Shown: positions 31,803-38,006 of the stretch, piece after piece
How the letters are laid out: every line of letters begins with the position of its first letter
Position numbering within the stretch: the stretch's first letter is position 1
NCBI GenBank assembly: GCA_018813065.1
Contig: JAHJCH010000198.1
Coordinates: forward strand, 1-48,126
Length of the DNA stretch: 48,126 bases
Source of the DNA: Myxococcota bacterium
Lineage (GTDB): Bacteria; Myxococcota_A; Bradymonadia; UBA7976; UBA1532
Reading direction: 5' to 3'
Translations under genes and position numbers: made by a program
Notes under the pieces: generated by a model
What the model was told of the DNA's origin: nothing
Databases searched by the model: none
The model's input: only the letters and a program-made list of their open reading frames with translations

Positions 31803-32286
31803 GGACCCACGCCTCATAGCCATCCCAGAGCATCTTGAGGTTCTTGCGCTCCAGCGTCTCCAGATCCAGCTGCGCTTGATTTGTATCGAGCCCCTCGGGG
31901 TTAAATACAAAGAGCAGCTCCGCCTCACTGACCTTACGACCATCGACCTCAGCGACGACGCCACAGATGGCCGACTCCTCGCGCAGCTCCTTGAGCGTAG
32001 ACTTCAGGATCACGGTGTCACCGGGTCTGACAAAGCGACGGAACTTCGCCTTACGCACCATGCTGAGGATGGGCCACATCCACACCCCTCGCTGATCGAA
32101 GATCGTGACCTCCACCAGCTTGCCTGAGAGCTGCGCCAGCGCCTCGACCTGGACGACGCCAGGGAGGACCGGGAAGCCCGGAAAATGATCCGTGAAGTAG
32201 TCTTCACTGGACGCGACCCCTTTGCGACCCACGGCGTGGGCCCCTGAGATCAGCTCATCGATTCTGTCGAGAAACCACCAACGCAT
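31792..32286 (-). CDS. FabZ/FabA-like 3-hydroxyacyl-ACP dehydratase
   Basis: 164 residues, one hot-dog domain. HFPGFPVLPGVVQVEALAQ contains the active-site His34 and Glu48 of the FabZ type. MRWWFLDRIDEL is the usual family start, and the C-terminal 30 residues (from NPEGLDTNQAQLDLETLERK) are an extra helix. It removes water from the 3-hydroxyacyl chain. It is first in the operon; no ribosome-binding site precedes the ATG and a promoter-like sequence ends only eight bases upstream, so its message may be leaderless or nearly so. Confidence 0.85.
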   Translation of the reverse strand: MRWWFLDRIDELISGAHAVGRKGVASSEDYFTDHFPGFPVLPGVVQVEALAQLSGKLVEVTIFDQRGVWMWPILSMVRKAKFRRFVRPGDTVILKSTLKELREESAICGVVAEVDGRKVSEAELLFVFNPEGLDTNQAQLDLETLERKNLKMLWDGYEAWVHER

Positions 32287-32294
32287 AAGCGGAG

Positions 32295-32323
32295 AAGATA
32301 GAGCCCGCCGCGCGGCTGCGCAA
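32295..32323 (-). promoter_or_regulatory. Possible promoter of the lipid-assembly operon
   Basis: On the minus strand TTGCGC (32323-32318), 17 bases and TATCTT (32300-32295) stand eight bases before the dehydratase ATG. The spacing is ideal but each box matches only partly (3/6 and 4/6). If real, transcription would begin at or next to the start codon. Confidence 0.3.
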
Positions 32324-32388
32324 AGAGTTTACGCGCCAGCGTGACACGGCTGAGCTATACATAGCCACAGCCCTGAGAGGAGAGAGAG

Positions 32389-32919
32389 ATGAACGAGGTC
32401 CAACTCTGGCGAGGCAAAGTCGAGGATCTAGGGCGTCGCGTGCGAGCGCTGCTGATCAAGGACGCGGCGGTGTACTTCCAAAAGGCCGTGCGAGAGGCCG
32501 TCGCCGCCTCCCCCGCGCGGATCAGCGCCTGCGACCGAGCGGCGCTCAAGGCGCTCAAGGCCCAGACGCAGGCCGCCGAGGCCCAAGCCATCGCCGCGTT
32601 AGAGGCGGCGTTGACCGACGCGGTCTTCTTGGAGGAGGGCGTGGGGGGCGAGTCGATCAAGAGCCTGCCGCGCGTCGCCGAGGCGCTCAACGGGCTGGAG
32701 GCGGCGGCGCGGGCCTGCCTCAAGGCGGGCGATCTCACCGAGACAGAGGCGGCGCGCTACCGGCTGCCTGTGCGCTTCATCGACGGCGAGGATCTGGTCA
32801 CGCTGACGCGGGCGCTGTACAAGGCGCGCCGCCAGCTCGCGGCGGCGACGGCCAGCGCCGCCGTCGAGGAGGCCCAGGCCGTCCAATCTGAGGCGCTCAA
32901 GCGCTGGGATGATCTCTGA
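32389..32919 (+). CDS. Helical protein of unknown function
   Basis: 176 residues, nearly all predicted helix, rich in Ala, Glu, Arg and Lys, with long heptad-like stretches (ALKALKAQTQAAEAQAIAAL and RRQLAAATASAAVEEAQAVQ). No signal peptide, membrane segment or known motif is seen. GAGAGGAGAGAGAG just before the ATG is a strong ribosome-binding site, and TATACA at 32356 could be the -10 of its promoter. It is divergent from the dehydratase gene (102 bp between starts) and convergent with the MopE-like gene (12 bp apart). It is not recognisably an acyl-carrier protein, since no DSL phosphopantetheine site is present. Confidence 0.65.
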   Translation: MNEVQLWRGKVEDLGRRVRALLIKDAAVYFQKAVREAVAASPARISACDRAALKALKAQTQAAEAQAIAALEAALTDAVFLEEGVGGESIKSLPRVAEALNGLEAAARACLKAGDLTETEAARYRLPVRFIDGEDLVTLTRALYKARRQLAAATASAAVEEAQAVQSEALKRWDDL

Positions 32920-32935
32920 GGCGGGCGCCGCTCAG
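32916..32935. other. Hairpin spanning two convergent stop codons
   Basis: CTGAG-G-CGG-GCG-CCG-CTCAG forms an 8-bp stem with one bulged base and a 3-base loop. It includes the stop codons of both convergent genes. It may stop transcription in both directions, but no T run follows on either strand. Confidence 0.4.
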
Positions 32936-35313
32936 CGTGGCGTCAGCTCCAAGAGGAAGGCCCCGCCGACGTTCGTCGCGTGATCAACGACGATAAAGTG
33001 ATCCCCCTCCGCCAGCTCAACGGAGCGCTGCTTGATATAGCCACTACCGGGGGGCAGGGCGCCCAAGCACGCCGCTTGGGGGTGACAAGCGTCCAAGATC
33101 ATCAAAGCCGCGTTGGGATCATCGGAGGACAAGCGCACCTCGACGGTCATGGGCTGATCCAGATGAACGCGAAAGACCTGATCTGGGGAGCTGGCGCCGA
33201 CGAGGCCATCACAGGCCTGGAGGTGATCGACGCGCCCCCGCGTGGTGCCGACGAACTGGCTGGGCACGCTCAGCGCGATGGGCTGATCACAGGACTCCCC
33301 CGCCGCAGCGGGATAGAGCGACGCCACATACGGCCCGAAGTCGCTGGCGCTCCAGCTGTCAACGATCAGGTGATAGGGCTGCCCGGTGAGGGTATAGCGC
33401 TGCGCGAAGGGTGTCCCCAGGGGATCGGTGTAATCGGCGGAGCTGGCGGGCAGGTTGGAGCAGCTGCGCAGCTCCCCGACCTCACAGCCCTCATTATTAA
33501 GCCATGAGAACATCTCGATGGGCGCCTGAGGCGCCACGGCGATGACATACTCCCCTGCGGGGGGGGCCAGCTCAAAGAGCTGATCGGGGCCCTCCAAGCC
33601 AGAGCCGCAGAGGGGGCGCTGATAGTCATTACGCAGATCGGTCGTGTCGCCCCGCCAGACCGTCCCCGGCTCGACACGTTGTGCGGTCCAACAATCATCC
33701 CCGCCGCAGGCGCCGCCCTCATCGATCTCGCCATCACAGTCATTATCCACGCCATCACAGATCTCCTCGCTGGACTCATCCGCCGCGCCGCCGGGCTCGG
33801 TGCTGCACAGCCGCGCGCCGTCCTCAGCGCAGGCCCAGACGCCCGCGCCGCACACGCCCAGCCCCTCACAGGGCGCGCCCACCTCAAAGCCCTCATCCGT
33901 GGCGCCATCGCAGTCATTATCCAGCCCATCGCAGATCTCCGCGCTGGGGCTTGGCCCTACATCGCTGACGCAAGCGGGCGTGCCGTGTACGCAGGCCCAC
34001 AGGCCCGCATCGCAGACACCCACGGCGGGGCAGGGGGCGGCCACCTCGAAGCCCTCGATGGCCGCAGTGCCGCCCACGTCCGTGCTGCACCGCAGGCCGC
34101 CGAGCGCATCGCACTCGGTCAGGCCGGGCGCGCAGGCCCCGGCGCCCTCACACGCGGCGCCTGCGCCGAAGTCCTCATCGATCTCGCCATCACAGTCATT
34201 ATCCAGCCCATCACAGCGCTCGGGCGTCGCCGCCGAAGCGCTGCCGCCGAGATCCACGCTGCACCGCCGCGCGCCGCCCTCGCCGCACTCCCAGCGCCCC
34301 GCGCCGCAAGCGCCGACGCCTTGACACGCCTCGCCCAGATCGAAGCCCTCATCCACCTCACCGTTGCAGTCATCATCGCGCCCGTTACAGACCTCATCCG
34401 TGGGCGTGCTGTGAGCCCCGCCGGGATCAGTGGAGCAGATCAGCGCCCCGCCAGCGGGGCTACACTGGGCCTCGCCCGGCCCGCAGACCCCCTCACAGGG
34501 GGCGCCGACCCCCAAGCCCTCATCGATCTCGCCGTCGCAGTCATCATCCAGCCCGTTACAGATCTCCCCGCGATCTTGCGCCTGCGATCCGCCGGGATCG
34601 GTGGAGCAGCGACGCGCCTCAGGCCCGGCGCAAGCCCAGACGCCCGCGCCGCACTCACCCACGCCATCGCAGGGGGCGCCCAGCTCAAAGTCCTCATCGG
34701 CCAGCCCATCGCAGTCATCATCGGCCCCGTTGCACAGCTCCTCGACCGGCCACACGGCGCCCTCGCACGGCCCCCAAGCGCCGCGCTCACAGACCCGCGT
34801 CCCTTGACGACAGCGCCCCCGGCGCTCCTCTGGCCCGCAGGCCTCAAAAGCGCCGTTGAGGCACACGCCCAGATCCGCCATCGCGCCCAGATCCGCCATC
34901 GCGCCCAGATCCGCCATCGCGCCCAGATCCGCCATCGCGTCTGCGCCCAGATCCGCCATCGCGTCCGCGCCCAGATCCGCCATCGCGTCCGCGCCCAGAT
35001 CCGCCATCGCGTCCGCGCCCAGATCCGGCGCCATGTCCAGGCCGCCCTCATCGATGATCACCACATCAGGCCAGACAAGCGCCGCGTCGCGGCGGGTGGA
35101 GGGCGCGGCGTCGCGTGGACCGGCCTCAAGGAATTGACGACAGACCTGGGCCACGCAGAGCTGCGCGCCGGGGCAGTCTGCGTTGACCTTACACTCGGGC
35201 GGGGTGCTGGGCTCGGCGCAGGCGAGGAGCCCAAAAGCGAGGGCGAGCCGCGCGTAGCCGGGGCCATCGGCCCCCACACTCAACCGCCCGCGTCGGAGGA
35301 TGGACGCGCGCAT
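32932..35313 (-). CDS. MopE-like lipoprotein with six CNGxDDDCDG repeats
   Basis: 793 residues from the ATG at 35313. Cys32 after ARLALAFGLLAC suggests a lipoprotein, although the positive end is long; a GTG at codon 13 would give a more normal signal. Residues 97-149 are Asp/Leu/Gly/Ala repeats. From about 175 to 505 there are six copies of (C)(N/D)GxD(D/N)DC(D/N)Gxx(D/T)E, each followed by GAPCxGxGxCGxGxW and CSTDPGG-like segments, the putative metal-binding motif of MopE-type proteins, with Asp spacing that fits calcium or copper. The last 280 residues look like PPC-type beta domains (DQLFELAPPAGEYVIAVAP, DQVFRVHLDQPMTVEVRL). It would be exposed on the cell surface. Metal binding is inferred. 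Confidence 0.82.
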   Translation of the reverse strand: MRASILRRGRLSVGADGPGYARLALAFGLLACAEPSTPPECKVNADCPGAQLCVAQVCRQFLEAGPRDAAPSTRRDAALVWPDVVIIDEGGLDMAPDLGADAMADLGADAMADLGADAMADLGADAMADLGAMADLGAMADLGAMADLGVCLNGAFEACGPEERRGRCRQGTRVCERGAWGPCEGAVWPVEELCNGADDDCDGLADEDFELGAPCDGVGECGAGVWACAGPEARRCSTDPGGSQAQDRGEICNGLDDDCDGEIDEGLGVGAPCEGVCGPGEAQCSPAGGALICSTDPGGAHSTPTDEVCNGRDDDCNGEVDEGFDLGEACQGVGACGAGRWECGEGGARRCSVDLGGSASAATPERCDGLDNDCDGEIDEDFGAGAACEGAGACAPGLTECDALGGLRCSTDVGGTAAIEGFEVAAPCPAVGVCDAGLWACVHGTPACVSDVGPSPSAEICDGLDNDCDGATDEGFEVGAPCEGLGVCGAGVWACAEDGARLCSTEPGGAADESSEEICDGVDNDCDGEIDEGGACGGDDCWTAQRVEPGTVWRGDTTDLRNDYQRPLCGSGLEGPDQLFELAPPAGEYVIAVAPQAPIEMFSWLNNEGCEVGELRSCSNLPASSADYTDPLGTPFAQRYTLTGQPYHLIVDSWSASDFGPYVASLYPAAAGESCDQPIALSVPSQFVGTTRGRVDHLQACDGLVGASSPDQVFRVHLDQPMTVEVRLSSDDPNAALMILDACHPQAACLGALPPGSGYIKQRSVELAEGDHFIVVDHATNVGGAFLLELTPR
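34867..35025 (-). repeat. Nested 24-bp and 18-bp tandem repeats
   Basis: On the minus strand four copies of a 24-bp unit coding DLGADAMA are followed by three copies of an 18-bp unit coding DLGAMA and a final DLG. The short unit is the long one minus six bases, so one arose from the other by a small deletion and then spread. All units keep the reading frame and lengthen the linker behind the lipoprotein signal. Confidence 0.9.
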
Positions 35314-35335
35314 ATATATCTCGCTGGGCTTGATG

Positions 35336-35360
35336 ATTTGAGAGTCCTTTTGCCTCAAAT
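35336..35360. promoter_or_regulatory. Inverted repeat upstream of the MopE-like gene
   Basis: ATTTGAG (35336-35342) and CTCAAAT (35354-35360) form a perfect 7-bp inverted repeat with an 11-base gap, 22 bp upstream of the ATG. It is A+T-rich in a GC-rich genome and has the layout of an operator for a dimeric regulator, or of a leader hairpin. Confidence 0.4.
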
Positions 35361-35424
35361 ACACGGCTCAGCGCCAGGGCTGGGCGTCGGGGGCTGAAAA
35401 AAACGCGCGCGGCGCTTTTCTCAA

Positions 35425-35451
35425 TTGACGCCTCAGCGCGGCTTTGATAAT
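35425..35451 (+). promoter_or_regulatory. Promoter-like sequence of the tRNA-Thr unit
   Basis: TTGAC (35425-35429), 16 bases and GATAAT (35446-35451), followed by TTTCCGCA. The tRNA starts 24 bases after the -10. An almost identical arrangement stands before tRNA-Pro at 36946, which supports it as a stable-RNA promoter. The G/C-rich bases after the -10 would fit stringent control. Confidence 0.65.
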
Positions 35452-35475
35452 TTCCGCAACCGCTGGTGGGTCTGC

Positions 35476-35549
35476 GCCGATATAGCTCAGTTGGTAGTAG
35501 CGGCTCATTCGTAATGAGCAGGTCGTCGGTTCAAGTCCGACTATCGGCT
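35476..35549 (+). tRNA. tRNA-Thr (anticodon CGT)
   Basis: Acceptor arms GCCGATA and TATCGGC pair fully. D arm GCTCAGTTGGTAGTAGC; anticodon stem GCTCA/TGAGC with loop TTCGTAA, so the anticodon is CGT (reads ACG). T arm GTCGG-TTCAAGT-CCGAC is perfect. CCA is not encoded. It lies 54 bp before rph, whose product trims tRNA 3' ends. Confidence 0.95.
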
Positions 35550-35603
35550 CTCCCACCAGCGCCTCCTCCCCTCCCCGCATCCAAGCAAAAAAACCAAGTA
35601 CAG

Positions 35604-36299
35604 ATGACCTACACACGCCCAGATGGCCGCGCGCACGCTGACTTAAGACCGATCTCCTTTGAGCTGGGCGTACAGCCTGGGCCACAAGGCAGCGCCTTGA
35701 TCCGCTGGGGGGGCACCCATGTGCTGTGCGCCGCGACCTTTGAGGAGCGCGTCCCCCACCACTGCGCGCCGGGCCAGGGTTGGCTTACGGCGGAGTACAA
35801 CATGCTCCCGGGCGCCTCAGACCGCCGGGTTCGCCGCGAGCGCGCGCGGCTGGGGGGGCGCACCGCCGAGATCCAGCGCCTTATTGGCCGCAGCCTGCGC
35901 GCGGCGGTGGATCTGCACCGGATGGGGCCGCGCACGCTCCTCATCGACTGCGACGTCATCCGGGCCGACGGCGGCACGCGCTGCGCCTCGATCACGGGCG
36001 CCTATGTGGCCACGCGCTTGGCCTTCAAGGCCCTCGGTCTGGCCCCGCCGCGCCCCGTCGCTGCCGTCAGCCTGGGCTTGATCAACGATCAAATCCTCAC
36101 GGACCTCTGCTACGTCGAGGACGCGGCGGCGGAGGTTGACTTTAACTTCGTGGCCACGCGCGAGGGGATCGTGGAGGTCCAAGGCACCGCTGAGGGTCGG
36201 CCCTTCTCACCCGCGCAGCTTCAAGAGATGACCCAGCGTGGGCTCAGCGCCGTGGCCCAGCTCTTCGCGCTGCAAAGCGCCGCCTTGGAGGCCCGATGA
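35604..36299 (+). CDS. rph: Ribonuclease PH
   Basis: 231 residues. RPDGRAHADLRPISFELG is the typical start, followed by GLTAEYNM-like GWLTAEYNMLPGASDRR, GRTAEIQRLIGRSLRAAVDL and DCDVIRADGGTRCASITGA, the phosphorolytic active site with the phosphate-binding Arg and catalytic Asp residues. It removes nucleotides from tRNA 3' ends using phosphate. The open frame extends upstream through the tRNA-Thr, but the ATG at 35604 fits the family. No clear Shine-Dalgarno sequence precedes it. The stop overlaps rdgB by 4 bp (ATGA), a common rph-rdgB pairing. Confidence 0.95.
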   Translation: MTYTRPDGRAHADLRPISFELGVQPGPQGSALIRWGGTHVLCAATFEERVPHHCAPGQGWLTAEYNMLPGASDRRVRRERARLGGRTAEIQRLIGRSLRAAVDLHRMGPRTLLIDCDVIRADGGTRCASITGAYVATRLAFKALGLAPPRPVAAVSLGLINDQILTDLCYVEDAAAEVDFNFVATREGIVEVQGTAEGRPFSPAQLQEMTQRGLSAVAQLFALQSAALEAR

Positions 36300-36898
36300 T
36301 CGTGTTGGCGACGGGCAACGCCCACAAGCTCCAAGAGTTCCAAGGGCTGCTGCCGGGCGTCGCGCTGCGCCGCCTCAGCGACTTCCCCGGCGCGCCCGAT
36401 CCCATCGAGGACGCCCCGGACTTCGCCGGCAACGCCATGATCAAGGCGCGCTCCGCCTGGGCGCACACGGGTCAGATCGCCCTCGCCGATGACAGCGGCC
36501 TGGAGGTCGAGGCCCTCGGCTGGGGGCCGGGCGTCTACAGCGCGCGCTACGCGCCGGGCTCGGACGCCGATCGTGTCACCAAGCTCTTAAGCGCGCTCCA
36601 GGGCGTCACCGCGCGGCGCGCCCGCTTCACCTGCGTCATCGCCGTCTGTGGGCTGCCCCCCGAGCTGCCCTTAGCCGAGGGGCTGCGCCGTGACGGCGAC
36701 TGCGTCTTGGCCGTCGGCCAGGTCTACGGCGAGATCGCGCACACGCCTACGGGCGAGGGGGGCTTTGGCTACGACCCTGTCTTTTTGAGGCCTGATGGGC
36801 GTAGCTTGGCGTCGCTGCGCCCTGAAGAGAAGGACGCGGTGAGCCATCGGGGGCGCGCCGCCCGAGCTATCCTGCCGTTATTACAATCGATTTCTTAG
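36296..36898 (+). CDS. rdgB: XTP/dITP pyrophosphatase (RdgB/HAM1)
   Basis: 200 residues. VLATGNAHKLQEFQGLL opens the fold (TGNxxK), ADDSGLEVEALGWGPGVYSARYA is the core motif with the catalytic Asp, GEGGFGYDPVF binds the base, and the end is SHRGRA. It hydrolyses inosine and xanthosine triphosphates so they are not built into DNA. Coupled to rph by a 4-bp overlap. About 100 bp then separate it from the tRNA cluster. Confidence 0.95.
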   Translation: MIVLATGNAHKLQEFQGLLPGVALRRLSDFPGAPDPIEDAPDFAGNAMIKARSAWAHTGQIALADDSGLEVEALGWGPGVYSARYAPGSDADRVTKLLSALQGVTARRARFTCVIAVCGLPPELPLAEGLRRDGDCVLAVGQVYGEIAHTPTGEGGFGYDPVFLRPDGRSLASLRPEEKDAVSHRGRAARAILPLLQSIS

Positions 36899-36945
36899 AT
36901 CAATTTTAACCAACAGGAAAAAGACCGCGCCTCACCTTTTTCTTC

Positions 36946-36972
36946 TTGACCCCAGCGGCGGATATGCTTAAT
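36946..36972 (+). promoter_or_regulatory. Promoter-like sequence of the tRNA-Pro cluster
   Basis: TTGAC (36946-36950), 16 bases and CTTAAT (36967-36972), followed by TTTCCGCA, the same order and spacing as before tRNA-Thr. The first tRNA begins 23 bases after the -10. A GAAAAAG/CTTTTTC inverted repeat (36917-36942) lies just upstream. Confidence 0.6.
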
Positions 36973-36995
36973 TTTCCGCACCCCGGCCCCGAAGA

Positions 36996-37069
36996 CGGGG
37001 TGTAGCGCAGTCTGGTAGCGCACCAGTTTTGGGTACTGGTGGTCGGAGGTTCAAATCCTCTCACCCCGA
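36996..37069 (+). tRNA. tRNA-Pro (anticodon TGG)
   Basis: Acceptor CGGGGTG pairs with CACCCCG, discriminator A. Anticodon stem CCAGT/ACTGG with loop TTTGGGT gives TGG (reads CCA and other CCN). T arm GGAGG-TTCAAAT-CCTCT. CCA is not encoded. Confidence 0.95.
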
Positions 37070-37136
37070 CCGTTGGGCCGGGGGCGTTCTTTGAAATATA
37101 TGGTCGGTATTTCAAGCACAAGGCCTCGTCGTTCAA

Positions 37137-37210
37137 GCGCTCGTAGCTCAGTTGGATAGAGCAGCGGCCTTCTAAGCCGCCGGTCAGTGGTTCGAGTCCA
37201 CTCGGGCGTG
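37137..37210 (+). tRNA. tRNA-Arg (anticodon TCT)
   Basis: Acceptor GCGCTCG pairs with CGGGCGT (two G-U pairs), discriminator G. Anticodon stem GCGGC/GCCGC with loop CTTCTAA gives TCT (reads AGA/AGG). T arm AGTGG-TTCGAGT-CCACT. Confidence 0.95.
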
Positions 37211-37215
37211 CATGT

Positions 37216-37288
37216 GTGGGAGTAGCTCAGTTGGCAGAGCACCGGGTTGTGGTCCCGGTTGTCGCGGGTTCGAGCCCCGTCTTCCACC
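37216..37288 (+). tRNA. tRNA-His (anticodon GTG)
   Basis: Acceptor GTGGGAG pairs with CTTCCAC, discriminator C73, and CCA is encoded (37289-37291). Anticodon stem CCGGG/CCCGG with loop TTGTGGT gives GTG. The base just before position 1 is T (37215), not the G that most bacteria encode at position -1 opposite C73. Confidence 0.94.
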
Positions 37289-37293
37289 CCAAT

Positions 37294-37367
37294 GCGCTCG
37301 TAGCTCAGTCGGATAGAGCGTCGGACTTCGAATCCGCAGGTCGCAGGTTCGAATCCTGCCGGGCGCG
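37294..37367 (+). tRNA. tRNA-Arg (anticodon TCG)
   Basis: Acceptor GCGCTCG pairs with CGGGCGC, discriminator G. Anticodon loop CTTCGAA gives TCG (reads CGA and possibly other CGN). The outer anticodon-stem pair 27-43 is T-C, a mismatch. T arm GCAGG-TTCGAAT-CCTGC. Seven T follow directly. Confidence 0.93.
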
Positions 37368-37376
37368 TTTTTTTGT

Positions 37377-37449
37377 GGGCCATTAGCTCAATCGGCAGAG
37401 CAACGGACTCTTAATCCGCAGGTTGAAGGTTCGATTCCTTCATGGCCCA
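37377..37449 (+). tRNA. tRNA-Lys (anticodon CTT), copy 1
   Basis: Acceptor GGGCCAT pairs with ATGGCCC, discriminator A. Anticodon loop CTCTTAA gives CTT (reads AAG, the lysine codon most used here). First of three identical copies, nine bases after tRNA-Arg(TCG). Confidence 0.95.
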
Positions 37450-37492
37450 CTCTGTTTAGATTTCACAGACGAGGACTTGCCCATCTTACTTT

Positions 37493-37565
37493 GGGCCATT
37501 AGCTCAATCGGCAGAGCAACGGACTCTTAATCCGCAGGTTGAAGGTTCGATTCCTTCATGGCCCA
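37493..37565 (+). tRNA. tRNA-Lys (anticodon CTT), copy 2
   Basis: Identical in every base to copies 1 and 3, including the flanking T before and C after. Separated from copy 1 by 43 bp of unrelated sequence. Confidence 0.95.
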
Positions 37566-37665
37566 CTCCTCCTCACCGAAACCCCTCCGACCCCCCACGA
37601 CGAGCATCATCCGCCCTCTCCGCGCCACACGGCGCGAGCGAGGGTAGAACATGAGCACACCACCT

Positions 37666-37738
37666 GGGCCATTAGCTCAATCGGCAGAGCAACGGACTCT
37701 TAATCCGCAGGTTGAAGGTTCGATTCCTTCATGGCCCA
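37666..37738 (+). tRNA. tRNA-Lys (anticodon CTT), copy 3
   Basis: Identical to copies 1 and 2. The 100 bp before it contain a perfect CGCGCC-ACAC-GGCGCG hairpin (37621-37636), which may be a processing or termination element. Confidence 0.95.
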
Positions 37739-37771
37739 CTTCTTACTCGACCCTGCTCGGGTTGAGGCTGT

Positions 37772-37854
37772 GCGAGGGTGGCGGAATTTGGTAGACGCAC
37801 TGGATTTAGGTTCCAGCGGTTTCGACCGTGGGGGTTCGAGTCCCCCCCCTCGTA
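37772..37854 (+). tRNA. tRNA-Leu (anticodon TAG)
   Basis: Class II tRNA with a long variable arm (CGGTTTCGACCG). Acceptor GCGAGGG pairs with CCCTCGT (one G-U), discriminator A. Anticodon stem CTGGA/TCCAG with loop TTTAGGT gives TAG (reads CTA and CTG). T arm GGGGG-TTCGAGT-CCCCC. Last tRNA before tig. Confidence 0.95.
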
Positions 37855-37906
37855 CCCACGTTGTCCTCGGGGAGCGACGCGCATGATCGCCCTAACACGC
37901 TGGGGA

Positions 37907-37922
37907 CGCGCCTTCGGGCGTG
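37907..37922. other. UUCG-tetraloop hairpin between tRNA-Leu and tig
   Basis: CGCGCC-TTCG-GGCGTG forms a 6-bp stem (one G-U) with the very stable UUCG loop, in the 152-bp gap before tig. No T run follows, so it is more likely a processing or stabilising element than a terminator; tig may be cotranscribed with the tRNAs. Confidence 0.45.
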
Positions 37923-38006
37923 GCGCCCCGCGTAGCGCCCCGACCACACCCCCAATCCCCTCATATCGGGCGATGCAGGCGACTGCTGCCTCAGAAGAAG
38001 AGCAAA

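Noticed and set aside
25495-32286. Aryl polyene biosynthetic cluster
   Set aside because: The ketosynthase pair is suggestive, but the carrier proteins, ammonia-lyase, acyltransferase and AMP ligase typical of that cluster are missing, so the name is not used.
32389-32919. The 176-residue protein as the missing acyl-carrier protein
   Set aside because: No DSL-type serine site and twice the usual size.
33679-35397. Plus-strand open frame of 572 codons opposite the MopE-like gene
   Set aside because: The repeats and Cys motifs make sense only on the minus strand; the plus-strand product is a low-complexity shadow.
35466-35603. The rph frame is open upstream and would read through tRNA-Thr
   Set aside because: The tRNA is complete and the RNase PH family start matches the ATG at 35604.
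37368-37374. Seven T after tRNA-Arg(TCG) as a terminator
   Set aside because: The next tRNA starts two bases later and the only stem before it is the tRNA itself, so it is more likely a spacer.
37051-37383. Minus-strand open frames across the tRNA cluster
   Set aside because: Open frames opposite tRNA genes are common artefacts and all motifs come from tRNA sequence.
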